From positions 233,127,465-233,191,464 of the forward strand of contig JBOZIK010000001.1 of assembly GCA_051453625.1 (NCBI GenBank): DNA of 64,000 nt, given 5' to 3'. Shown one piece after another: positions 22,600-33,665 of this stretch. A model generated the notes under the pieces. The model was not told where the DNA came from. It was given only the letters and a program-made list of their open reading frames with translations, and made no database searches. Position 1 is the first letter of the stretch. Each line of letters starts with the position of its first letter. Position numbers and translations under genes: made by a program. The stretch comes from Welwitschia mirabilis. Taxonomy: Eukaryota > Gnetophyta > Gnetopsida > Welwitschiales.

Positions 22600-23560
22600 T
22601 GTCTGAAGAAGCCATTGATAAGTTCTTTGAAAAGTTTGAAAAGAAAGCTGTGTTCCAGGAGAGGTCAGTAGCCACATCTAATCTTAATAAACTAAGAGAT
22701 GTCATTCAGCTCTTAAGAGATTAAGATATTAATCATTTCTTAGATGTTTTAGGTTTTACATATCCTTTTCTTACTAGAATGTTTTATTGCAATACTTCTT
22801 TTAATCATAATACCAGGACTATAAAACCCTTGTTTTGGGTAGAAGGATAAGAATAATAGCACGCCTCATTTCAGAGCTAACCGATCTTTCACAAGGAGAC
22901 TATAAGGAGTTTTGGCCTCTAAGAGACATAATGGAAGATAAACTTGCAGTCACTAGGAAGATTTATGGTAAAGTGCATACTTGGAAACACACCTTATCTA
23001 CTTCTCTGTTAACTCTCAAATATCGCTTTATTCATTTGATCTTTACTTATAATTTTCTTTCTTTAGCTGGCCATTGTGATGAGGCCTCCAGTTATAGGGA
23101 ATATTTGATGTAATTGATAGGAACTAAGCATTCTATTGATGCTCTGACCATAATACTAAAAAATATGGCTTCATAGTTGGAGTACCACAGAACTAGGGCT
23201 TTATCCTACTCTGTGCTTATCACTAAAATCTATTGCTATTTTCATGTTAATCTGCATCCTTCTTTAGAGAGACTTTAGCCTTTATCATCCATTGGGTCTG
23301 TGACTTTGTCTTGCATGTATATGTTTGCTTCTTTAAAAAAATCCCCTTCTAAAACTCCAAAAGTAACATCTCCAAATAAAACTCTTTCATATTTGATATA
23401 GATTGACTCTTGCACTAGGCATATGAAATAAGCACTCATTTTAGCTCTATATGATATTATGGATACTTCAGCTAAAGTTACTAGATCTGCTTATACTGGT
23501 GGAGATGAAGAGGATTTAGAGGAGAAATCTGAAGAAGAAGAAGAAGAATCAGATTAAATT
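22600..23560 (+). pseudogene. Envelope-like / putative plant transposon protein ORF remnant
   Basis: Three frames together give one protein-like sequence. The first part (about 22600-22830) reads through EEAIDKFFEKFEKKAVFQER to a FLTRMFYCNTSFNHN block. A frameshift leads to a 92-codon open frame (22835-23113) with LTLKYRFIHLIFTYNFLSL and AGHCDEASSYREYL. It then crosses stops to an LSYSVLITKIYCYFHV block and ends with a very acidic tail (DEEDLEEKSEEEEEESD) before a stop near 23557. The order (F..N, YR.IH..., N.L...GH, S..LITKI..HF) matches the family named putative plant transposon protein, which occurs as an extra, envelope-like ORF in Sirevirus and some gypsy elements; its function is unknown. 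The CACTA element inserted 115 bases after its end. Family assignment is from memory of the pattern, not a search. Confidence 0.55.
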
Positions 23561-23671
23561 CTTCTTATCTTTCAGATCATATTTGTGTTATTCTCTCTTT
23601 TGCTTTCATTATCAAAAAGAGAGATTTGTTCTTGTTTGTGAAATTTTTCAGATGTATGCTCTTGACGAGCA

Positions 23672-23674
23672 CTT
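23672..23674. repeat. CACTA target duplication CTT (left)
   Basis: CTT precedes the CACTA end and is repeated at 32949-32951. Three-bp duplications are the rule for this superfamily. Confidence 0.8.
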
Positions 23675-23702
23675 CACTATAAGAAATAGAGGCTTTAAAG
23701 GC
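23675..23702 (+). repeat. CACTA terminal inverted repeat, left
   Basis: Starts CACTATAAGAAATAGAGGC; pairs with 32921-32948 at 25 of 28 positions. Confidence 0.9.
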
Positions 23703-23965
23703 ATTTATTTAGATAAATCCCTTAATTGAATGCCTCAAAACATAATATATGATCTTTTTAAGGCTTTTTTTAAATAAACGCATTGAAAGCCCATGCAGAA
23801 TGTTTTTAAGGCATTTATAAATTGACGCCTTAAATATTTGAATCTTTTAAGGCATTTAATGAACAAAGGCCTTTAAGGGGAAGGAGGATGATATTTTTGA
23901 TGTTTTAAGAAATTTTAATCAAAAACGCCTTAAAAGTGTGAATCTTTTAAGGTGGTTAACGAAAC
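23695..23965. repeat. Subterminal repeats of CACTA element, left
   Basis: At least eight copies, in both orientations, of words close to AAGGCATTTA or GCCTTAAA, mirrored at the right end. Confidence 0.8.
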
Positions 23966-24089
23966 AAATAGCTTGAAAGATTAATCCTAAAATAAGGCTA
24001 AAAACAGTTGTGTGCACTGCTTAAAGCAAAACGCTTACCTAACATGCACGGTTTAGCCTGTATTTCACCCAACGTGCTCCCTTATTACT

Positions 24090-24245
24090 CAATCATCACT
24101 TATCACTTTCTCATCACTCATCACGCATTGCTCGTTGCTCTTCATGTGTTGCTCATTGCTTGTTGCTTGTTACTTATCACTTGTCACTCGTCGCTTGTCG
24201 CTTGTTGCACATCACACATCACTTGTTGCACATCGCACGTTGCAT
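24090..24245 (+). repeat. Degenerate short tandem repeat TTGCTY/CATCAC
   Basis: About 150 bases built from 8-12 base variants of TCACTYGT, TTGCTYGT, CGCTTGT and CACATCAC. It is richer in C and G than its surroundings. Two overlapping open frames here (24008-24250 and 24160-24459) follow from the repeat and have no family signature. It lies inside the CACTA element. Confidence 0.7.
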
Positions 24246-25660
24246 GGTAGCTAAGTCTTTTCATTCTGTCGTCTATCTTAGTCCAGAAAGCATGTGCAAA
24301 TGTTGTAGTACATGCCCTCAGTACATCTACTATAATACCTTTTTAGCTGCTTTATTCCATGCTAATTGCTCCAACGATTTATTAGAAACAACTTCAGTTG
24401 TTAATTTCGTCCTTTTACGGCTGACTGAATCATGGTCAGAAGAATCTTGGCAAATTTGATTATAACTAGTAGTGTAGTTTTTTCTAAGGATTTTTTCTAG
24501 GATTACTGCCAAGTCCTTAAAAGCAATTTTAAAGTCTTTCCCCTCTATTTCCATTTAACATTTATCTTTACTTCTTGTTCTCTTTGTTTTCATTAGCTTT
24601 GAATGAAATTATTTGTCTAAGTAATTTGAAAAACCATTTGTTATTTTTAAGATTCATCACAGTTAATTATAAGGAAAAGCATGAATTTTAATTTTCTTTT
24701 CTTTTCCTCTTTATCTATTATTAAATTTGGTTTTATCATTTTTCCTAAACTTGATGCCTAGGACTGTGTGCTAGAAAATACAAGTACCCTTTATTCTTCT
24801 GCTCTTTTTTCATTTTTTTAACCTTCAGTGAAAAGAGATATTTTAAATGACAGAAGAACCTGTCTATGAGAGTACAAACAATGCTTAAATAGAGAAATAT
24901 AGAAAAGAAAATGAAACAGCCTACAGAAAGAAATAATGTTTATCAAATTAAAAAAATAAAATGATATGAAAGTAATATAAGTTATTCAACCATACATACT
25001 TTTACTTTAAAAGTTTCAATGTCTTAATAACACACCTTAATAACACTTGAAGTTGCACTTCAAAAAAATTGCTAAATTATCTCCACATCTTGATAATACA
25101 CCTTTAGGTCATGTTGAATCCTTTACGAGTAGGAGTGTCTCAAGTAAGGAGGCCCTTATATCTGATTATTTCCAAAGGATCTCCCTCAGACTATGAACCC
25201 TTTATGAGTAGGGGGGAAATTTGGGGGAAGTGGAAAAGGTAATTTAAGAGTAGGGAAATGCCTTAAGAGCACGGTGGTAGAATCACAGTGCAATAAAAAG
25301 GAATTATAGTAATGGGAAATAAGAGAGGTAGTACTTGGAAAACAAGGGGCTTTAAGGAAGGTCATTATCATTTAGTTTTAAAACAATGTTCATGTCCATG
25401 ATAGTAAAGTTATTTTGACTACTAATAGAGAATCTCTTTTAGTTCTTACACTTTACGGCTTTGATCCTCATAATTATTAAAAATCTTCTTTTGGTTTTTA
25501 TAAAAAATATCCATTTAAGAGGATGTTTTAATGGAATTAGCTCAAGAAGTGGATGCAGATATCCTTATGCTCATCAAGAGTGTTTCACATGAAGAATATG
25601 TTATAAAAAAGAAGATTTATTTGGCCTTGTAGGATGAGAAGATGGAAACCAACTTCTTGG
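24246..25660. other. CACTA interior, unassigned
   Basis: No recognisable coding region. Short open frames at 24330-24554 (minus) and 25186-25371 (minus) show no family motif. Confidence 0.4.
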
Positions 25661-27679
25661 GGGGGGTGATCTTTCTTTCAAATTAGAGGATATGCCTTCT
25701 AATTATGGAGGATTTGGAGGTAAGGTATGGAGGTTAAAGATCAACAATATCATTAGTGCTCCATAACATTTAAAGTCCCTTTCAATTAGGGGTAGTGTTC
25801 AATGTTGTGAAATGTTCCTAAATTTCAAAAAAAATGTTATTCAACATTAAGAATCATTAAAACATATAAAGGTTCAATTTTACATATAGGAGAGTTAGGT
25901 AAAAAGAAATAAAAACAAAGTTCAGTGGAAAAGAAAAATATTGCTCAAAAATAATTCTATGAAAGGGGATGTTTAACTCCAAACATTTAGTATTTCTGTG
26001 GGAGCAGAGCTACCAAAATTACTCAAACAAAGGCTATTACAATCATTCAAAATTAACTACTTAATTATGCAAATGTCAACCAAGACATTTAACAATTTGA
26101 AACCATATCCTTTGAATGAAAGAGAATTATCATATCAAATGGAAAACCATCTCATTGGCTAATTCATAATGCCATAACCATCTTATTCATAACTTTCTCC
26201 TCCTTTTCAACCATTCTTACATATGACCTTTTCACTACTATTTCTCTTCCACGGGGTACTAATTTAGATAAAATAAAAAGATATCAGGTCAATTTTATAT
26301 GAGCTGCATATTTGAGAGATAGATAGTTTAATAGAGAAATATCACCTTGTAAACTTCCTTAAAACCTCCTCAGTTCAAGTTTGAAACCAATGCAAAGCAT
26401 TTTTTTGGTTTAAATTTAGAATTTACTATGAAATATGTGTTCTGATTTAGGAAGTCCATAGATTTAGGTTTTAGCAATTCATTTGCAATCAAATTGAAGT
26501 GTCGATCCTCTGTTAACAGCTAGACAAATTGCTTAAACTTAATATAGTAATATTGTGATAGCCTATAACAAGAGCCAACATGAAAAAGTAAAAACTGATC
26601 AGTGAGTTTTCTTGTTGATGGTAAGGCTTGCACCATCTAGTATTATAGCCTAAAAGAAAGATTCCACTAAGAATGCAGGGTAACTATTAGAAGAGAGAGA
26701 CATGGGATGTAGAGAGTTTGTGTAGGCTTAGGGGCAAATGGAAGCACTCTATTATTTGTAGAAGCACCATCTTAATAGTGAAGGCTGTGACTGAGGATGA
26801 ACAAGCAAAGACAGAAATAAAAAATGTTAATCTACATTATCTAGCTCCAACTGAAGTAACTGTGCAACTTGCTTCTGAGATCTGTAGGTCATGAAATCTA
26901 GAAGAGCTTCTATTTCTTTGTCTAAAGAGTGGATCACTTGTACCACATATACCTACTGCAATGAATGCCATGAATGTAGGTTATGCAGGTCTCAGAATGA
27001 CTTCAAAGTGCTAGAAAGAATCAATATCAGTTTGGACATTATTGATCTCAAAGATGAGACTACTTGAAAAAAATACTTAAGAGTGATCTGGCCTCAGAAG
27101 AACTAGCTTGTAAATGACCTCTTAGCTTTACCATTTACTGATGCCACTGTTAAGTATTTTACCCAAGCCTCTGCATAACTGTTAAGTATTTTTCTTTAGT
27201 CTTTACCTCATCATATTAAAGCAACAGTCATATTTTTACTTTCAGTTGATCATCCTTGCTTTCAAATATTATCTTCTCATATGGGCATTGGGAAATTAGT
27301 GGTAGTTGAGGTAGCTATTTCAGCCAAAGAATGGTAATAATCTATAGCAAATGATAATGCTTTTGATGATCATCCAATTAGTAACTACTTGTGATTACAT
27401 GCTAGACTGATTTTCTATTACTTTCTAAGAATGATGACATACACATGTGTAACATCCTTTCCACCATTCTAAATCGAGATAATATTGTGAAGATGTTTCA
27501 TAGGCTAAGGGATGCTTATCATACTGCTTTTCGAAATAAGTGGTCTGTACTTTTTGATACTGGTCTATACCTTGATAACACACCTTTTAGGATGTTTCAT
27601 TTTCTTGATAGTGGTCTATACTTTTTTGTTATGTCTCTTGAAGGTATTAATCTGAGCTCTTCTTCTCATAAATATTTCA
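25661..27679. repeat. 2-kb repeat inside CACTA, copy 1
   Basis: From GGATATGCCTTCTAATTATG to AATATTTCA this segment is matched throughout, with scattered substitutions and small indels, by 27780-29815. Copy 1 ends at a 100-N gap and copy 2 begins right after it. No coding function was recognised; frames such as 27445-27675 are interrupted in copy 2. Confidence 0.85.
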
Positions 27680-27779
27680 NNNNNNNNNNNNNNNNNNNNN
27701 NNNNNNNNNNNNNNNNNNNNNNNNNNNNNNNNNNNNNNNNNNNNNNNNNNNNNNNNNNNNNNNNNNNNNNNNNNNNNNN
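27680..27779. other. Assembly gap (100 N)
   Basis: Gap exactly between the two 2-kb repeat copies, so the pair could be two alleles placed side by side rather than a true tandem duplication. Confidence 0.95.
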
Positions 27780-29815
27780 GAGGTTAATCTTTCTTTAAAA
27801 CTAGAGGATATGCCTTCTACTTATGGAGGATTTGGAGGTAAGATATGGAGGTTAAAGATCAGCAATATCATCAATGCTCCATAACATTTAAAGACCCTTT
27901 TAATTAGGGGTAGTGTTCAATGTTATGAAATGTTCCTAAATTTCAATAAAAATGTTATTCAACATTAAAAATCATTGAAACATACAACGGTTCAATTTTA
28001 CATATAGGAGAGTTAGGCAAAAATAAATAAAACTACAGTTCAGTGGAAAAGAAAAATATTGCCAAAAAATGATTCTATGAAAGGGGATGTTTAACTCCAA
28101 ACATTTAGTGTTTCTGTGGGAGTAGAGTTACCAAAATTACTCAAACAAAGGCTATTACAATCATTCAAAATTAACTACTTAATTATGCAAATGCCAACCA
28201 AGACATTCAACAATTTGATACCATATCCTTTAAATGAAAGAGAATTGTCATATCAAATGGAAAACTATATCATTGGCTAATTTATAATGCCATAATCATC
28301 TTATTCATAACTTTCTCCTCATTTTCAACCATTCTTACATATGATCTTTTCACTACTATTTCTCTTCTACTAGGTACTAATTTAGATAAAATAAAAAGAT
28401 ATCAGATCAATTTTGTATGAGCTGCATTTTTGAGAGATGGATAGTTTAATAGAGAAATATCACCTTGCAAACTTCCTTAAAACCTCCTCAATTCAAGTTT
28501 GAAATCAATGCAAAGCATTTTTTTGGTTTAAATTTAGAATTTATTGTGAAATATGTGTTCTGATTTAGGAAGTCCATAGATTTAGGTTTTAGCAATTCAT
28601 TCGCAATTAAACTAAAGGTGTCAATCCTCTATTAAGAGCTGAATAAATTTCTTAAACTTAATATAGTGATATTATGATATCCTATAATAAGAGCCAATAT
28701 GAAAAAGTAAGAACTGATCAGTGAGTTTTCTTACTGATGGTAAGGTTTGCACCATTTAGTATTATAGCCTAAAAGAAAGATGCCACTAAGAATGCAGGAT
28801 AACTATTAAGGGAGAGGGATATGGGATGTAGAGAGTTTATGTAGGCTTAGGGGCAAATGGAAGCACTCTGTTATTTGTAGAAGCACCATCTTAACAGTGA
28901 AGGCTATGACTGAGGATAAATAAGAAAAGACAGAAATAGAATATGTTAATCTATGTTATCTAGCTCCAACTAAAGTAACTGTGCAACTTGCTTCTGAGAT
29001 CTGCAGGTCATGAAATTTAGAAGAGCTTCTATTTCTTTTCCTATAGGGTGGATCACTTGTACCATAGATACCTACTGCAGTGAATGCCATGAATGTGGGT
29101 TATGAAGGTCTCAATAATGACTTTAAAGTACTAGAAAGCATCAATATCAGTTTGGACATTATTGATCTTAAATATGAGACTACTTGAAAAAAATACTTAA
29201 TAGCGATCTGGCCTTATAAGAACTAGCTTGTAAATGACCTCTTAGCTGTACCACTCGCTGACGCCACTATTAAGTATTTTACCCAAGCCTCTACATAACT
29301 ATTAAGTATTTTTCTTTAGGGTTTGCCTCATCATATTAAAGAAACACTCATATTATTACTTTTGATTGATCATCCTTGCTTTTAGATATTATCTTCTTGT
29401 ATGGGCACCAGGAAATCAGTGGTAGTTGAGATAGCTATTTCATCCAAAGAATGGTAATAATCTATAGCAAATGTCAATGCTTTTGATGATCATCTAATCA
29501 GTAACTACTTGTGATTACATGCCTAACTGATTTTCTGTTACTTTCTAAGAATGATGACATACACATATGTAACATCCTTTCTACCATTCTAAATCGAGAT
29601 AATATTGTGAAGATGTTTCATAGGCTAATGGATGCTTATCGTACTGCTTTTTGAAATAAGTGGTCTATAATTTTTGATACTAGTCTATACCTTAATAACA
29701 CACCTTTTAGGATGTTTCATTTTTTTGATAGTGGTCTGTACTTTTTTGTTATGTCTTGCACTTTGTATTTTGAAGGTGTTAATCTGAGTTCTTCTGCTTA
29801 TAAATGTTTCATCCT
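27780..29815. repeat. 2-kb repeat inside CACTA, copy 2
   Basis: Second copy of 25661-27679, collinear over its whole length. It differs from copy 1 by many point changes and, near 29750, has about 20 extra bases (a TGCACTTTGTATTTT-like insertion), so the copies are not identical duplicates of one read set. Confidence 0.85.
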
Positions 29816-30839
29816 ATATTATATATTGCAATGTTTTATTGGTGTTTTGTTTGCATTATATAATGCAACAAAACATTGCATTATATAGTGGTCTATACTT
29901 TGTATTTTTGTTTTGCATNNNNNNNNNNNNNNNNNNNNNNNNNNNNNNNNNNNNNNNNNNNNNNNNNNNNNNNNNNNNNNNNNNNNNNNNNNNNNNNNNN
30001 NNNNNNNNNNNNNNNNNNTTACTTTGTATTTTTATTTCGCATTGATCTTTACCTAAAAAACACCAAATTATCAGTTATGTTACCTCACTTAAGAAAAACT
30101 CATTTCATTATATCATTCCCTATGTATTTATTTAATGACCTTACCTATTAATGATTAAATTATTTTGGTGATGTGATTTACTTATATTTAAATATAAGTC
30201 AGTCTTGTGAATAAAAATAACAAAGAATAAACTATATGAAAATGTAAACAGCTTAAACAAGGTGGAAATGAGAATTGTTAAATATATCATCAACAACTAG
30301 CACCCTTGGGTTCCTTCCCTTCCCAGCATGCATGCCATCTAGAGATCTCTTTCCTTCTCTGATGTCTCTTCCTGAATATATACATGTAAAATTATGATCT
30401 TACAATTAAATTTAGGATTTTGAGATATATTTGCCCTTTTTGAAAATCAAAGAAATTTGAGGCATTTGGTGAAACAGGAGGACATGACTCACTGGATAAC
30501 ATTTGGTAAGGAAGAGTAGTGGTAGAACTTGTAGGATAGAATTTATCACTGACCATTTGTAAATCATTGAATAAGTCTACAACTTAATAAGCATATAGAT
30601 GAGTCTTGTGTCTTTCAAAGTTAGTAAGGTCCTCCAATTTTATTTTAGCCTAGTTTTTGATAACTATTGGAGAAATATAACTTTGTGAAATGGCTATCCC
30701 AATGAACAAAGTCATTCTTTATGCATTATTTTGAGTCATAGGTCTAATATTTTAGGATCTATTGTTTAAATTTGTATAACAAGATTGTTATAAATCTTCA
30801 TACTAGTTTCTCTGTAACACATGAGAAAATAAGTAAGGG
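29816..30839. other. CACTA interior, unassigned, with gap
   Basis: Contains a perfect 16-base palindrome TGCATTATATAATGCA (near 29850) and a related half-copy shortly after. A 100-N gap lies at 29919-30018, whose flanks share an ACTTTGTATTTTT word. No gene recognised. Confidence 0.5.
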
Positions 30840-31335
30840 TGTGATAGAGTAGGAGAGTTAATATTGCAAGCCTCACCTTTATAACTAGAAACATTTTGAG
30901 GCCTGTAACAAAGACTAGTTTCCGAGAGAAGAACACGTTGTAATAAAGTCAAAATTTTCACTGCTTTAATATCAAAGAAAGAAACAGACTGAAATGTCTT
31001 AGTACCAGAAAGAGGTCTTGCTAAGTTTACTAGTAGAAAGAATTTGTAATTAGTCTCAGTAGATAATTGGTCTTTTTAAGAAACAAGTTTTTCTTAAGTG
31101 AGATAACATAAGTGAGCATTTGGTGTTTCATTTATATAATGCGATCAAATAAATGTTTCATTGATTTTTTTTTAAATGTGGGTGAGCCATGAAACTTCTT
31201 TTGAGGCATTTTATGCCCAAGCGTCATGAAAGGTGTATATTTAAGGCACTTATATTCAAATGCCGTGGGAACGCAAGCTTGGGTTTTTAATGCATTTTGC
31301 GAAAAATGCCTTAAACACCTGTATTTCTTCTACTG
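30840..31335. repeat. Degenerate inner CACTA right end
   Basis: Bases 30940-31150 closely match 32359-32600, and 31190-31335 match the terminal repeat zone; 31308-31335 corresponds base by base to the true end at 32921-32948 but finishes TTCTTCTACTG instead of TTCTTGTAGTG. This is a second copy of the 3' terminal region, either an older nested or tandem copy or an assembly duplication. Confidence 0.7.
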
Positions 31336-32358
31336 TTAATACTATAACTTCACTCCAATCACTACATGTTCAACACTAACAAAAGGAGGCTTAAATAAAT
31401 AATCCTTAACGAATTTAAATTCTAATAGAATATACTCTCTTGTTTTCCCATCTTCACTCAATAATGAATTTTTCTAAGAAGAATGAAATTGCCTTTATAA
31501 CTTCTTGTACAATAGTTTGCTACATTTGAAGAAACCCATACGTATCTTCACATGTAAAATAAAAATATCTTATTATTTAAGAATATATACTATGATTCAA
31601 AGTGAGGAATCCTTATTTTTTGCTTTAAAAATGACCTTTAAGAGATAAATTTAAGATTTCAAAATAGATAACATTCGTGTCTACTACAATGATGATAAAA
31701 AAGCTAAAGTCTTTAAAGTAGAAGTAGAAGTTGTATTTCTCTTGAGTAAAGATGGAGAATCTAAAGTCATTTCTAAACTTCCATTTCAATTGTTCTTTTT
31801 ACTTATAGAGAAAATCTTTATTAATGTAGATAATACGAATAAGATTTTAAAGACATAACCCTGAAACTAAGTAACATGAATTTCATTGAATATGTTGTTA
31901 AGGCATTAAATGTTATCATGAAACGTAGGTGTATTAGAAGAATTAAAGTAATTGGAAAACATCATATATAACTTGGTGAAATAAATTAGAAAATTAATCA
32001 GAGGAATTTGTTAATGTATCTATTAAGAATGCAAGGAAGCAAGTAGCCAAGCATTTATCCTTTTCATCATTATTGCTATACATTTCTTTCTTTCTTTCTT
32101 TCTTCCTTTCTTTTTTTCCTTTTTTCCACCCCTTTTTTTCCTTCTTTGGCTAAGATCAAGAGGAAAAGAGATAAAGATGTCATGTTTCATATGTTCTAAG
32201 ATGTAGAATTTTCTTATTTATATATGTAGAATTAGTGCCTTCTCCTTTATTAGCAATANNNNNNNNNNNNNNNNNNNNNNNNNNNNNNNNNNNNNNNNNN
32301 NNNNNNNNNNNNNNNNNNNNNNNNNNNNNNNNNNNNNNNNNNNNNNNNNNNNNNNNNN
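31336..32358. other. CACTA interior, unassigned, with polypyrimidine tract and gap
   Basis: No gene recognised. A C/T tract with TTTC repeats lies at 32082-32148 and a 100-N gap at 32259-32358. Confidence 0.5.
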
Positions 32359-32609
32359 TAAAGTCAAAATTTTCCCTGTTGCCCAGTCTTTAATATCCGA
32401 GAAAGAAAGAGACTGAAATGTAGTGGTGCCAGAAAGAGGTCTTGCTAAGTTTACTGGTAAAAAGAGTCTGTAATTAGTCTCAGTAGATAATTAGTCCTTT
32501 TAAGAAATGAGTTTTACTTAAGTGAGATAATATAAGTGAGGATTTGGTGTTTCATTTATATAATGCAATGAAATAAATGTTTCATTGGTGTTTTTTTTTA
32601 ATGCAGTGA

Positions 32610-32948
32610 GCCATTTTAAGGCATTTATATAAAAAATGCCTCAACATGAATTTTGAGGCATTTATATGATAAATGTAGCAAAAGTACAGCATTTTTAACC
32701 TTTTGAGGCATTTTTTAGAAAAACGCCATGAAAGTTCTTTTGAGGCATTTCTTGCATTAACACCATAAAAGGCATTTTTAAGGCACTTATATTCAAACGC
32801 CCTAGAAACATCTTAAAGTTGATAGGCTTTTAAGGCATGGGTTTTTAAAGCATTTTGTGAAAAAATGCCTTAAAATAATTTAAGACATTTTTTTAAGGCT
32901 TTTTAAGGTGATTTAGAAACGCCTTAAAAGCCTTTATTTCTTGTAGTG
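32610..32948. repeat. CACTA right subterminal repeats and terminal inverted repeat
   Basis: Dense AAGGCATTTT, GAGGCATTTAT and GCCTTAAA words leading to the terminal 28 bases 32921-32948, which end TTCTTGTAGTG. CTT follows. Confidence 0.85.
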
Positions 32949-33665
32949 CTTCTTTCTTTTTTTTTTAGTTTGAATCTTTGTAATTGTTTGTTTTCTTAAT
33001 GAAATTTAGTTATATGTTTGTAGAATAATCCTTACATTATTTTGGTGTTTGATATGTATGGAAAAGCATTAAAATTATTATCCCAATTGAAAATGAGTTA
33101 AAATGTTTATGAAAATCATATTATTGAGTGCTTTCTAATCATATTTTACATAATCATTTAATATTATATTCGGTTCTCAAAGGGTACCATTTAAATGTGT
33201 AATTCATAAGTGTTTTTGATCATCATCTTTGGTATAATTGTGTTTTCTTAAATTTGTGTATATTCAAAACTTGTCTCATTTAAAAGCACAATAATTTTGT
33301 CTATTCAAAATGCAAAAATGTTTTTCAAAATTTTTTCTTATCATTGTTTATCATTTAGTATCAACATAAGAGGAGAGAATATGATTGATATTTATGACCA
33401 TATATCTAAATTTTATATCTATTTGTCATTGATGTAAAAGGGGAAGAGAAGTATGATAGTGTGATTTCAAATGTTTTTCTTAAAGTATTGAGATATTGGG
33501 ATTTCAAATATTTATGTATTTAGTCAAAGAAAGAAATATTTACCTTGATGTAAGGGGGAGTTTTAATTTTTAAATATGTGCTTAAAGGTGTTTGATGAAT
33601 AAGTTTAAATTATTTAAATTTTTAAAATCACTTAATTATTTTCCATCAATGTCAAAAGGGGATAT
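32949..33665 (+). other. 3' non-coding tail of Sirevirus-like element with repeated polypurine tracts
   Basis: AT-rich DNA between the CACTA insertion and the 3' LTR. It contains at least three similar purine-rich words: GATGTAAAAGGGGAAGAGAAG near 33432 (quoted in part), GATGTAAGGGGGAG near 33551 and AATGTCAAAAGGGGATA near 33647, the last abutting the LTR. Multiple polypurine tracts before the 3' LTR are a described Sirevirus feature. Confidence 0.7.

Larger units (their letters stand above)
23675..32948. mobile_element. CACTA (En/Spm-class) DNA transposon inserted in the Sirevirus-like element
   Basis: The left end (23675-23702) and the inverted right end (32921-32948) match at 25 of 28 bases, with consensus CACTAYAAGAAATARAGGC, and are flanked by CTT on both sides. 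Both subterminal regions are packed with inverted and direct copies of AAGGCATTTA/GCCTTAAA words (23695-23965 and 32610-32930), the expected transposase-binding repeats. The interior holds a 2-kb near-duplicate pair (25661-27679 and 27780-29815) and a second, degenerate right end at 31308-31335. I recognise no transposase, so it is probably non-autonomous or too decayed. The interior contains three 100-N gaps. Boundaries are well supported. Confidence 0.88.

Noticed and set aside
24008-24459. Two overlapping open frames of 80 and 99 codons
   Set aside because: They run through a degenerate short tandem repeat and are rich in His, Cys, Leu and Thr as the repeat dictates; no family motif.
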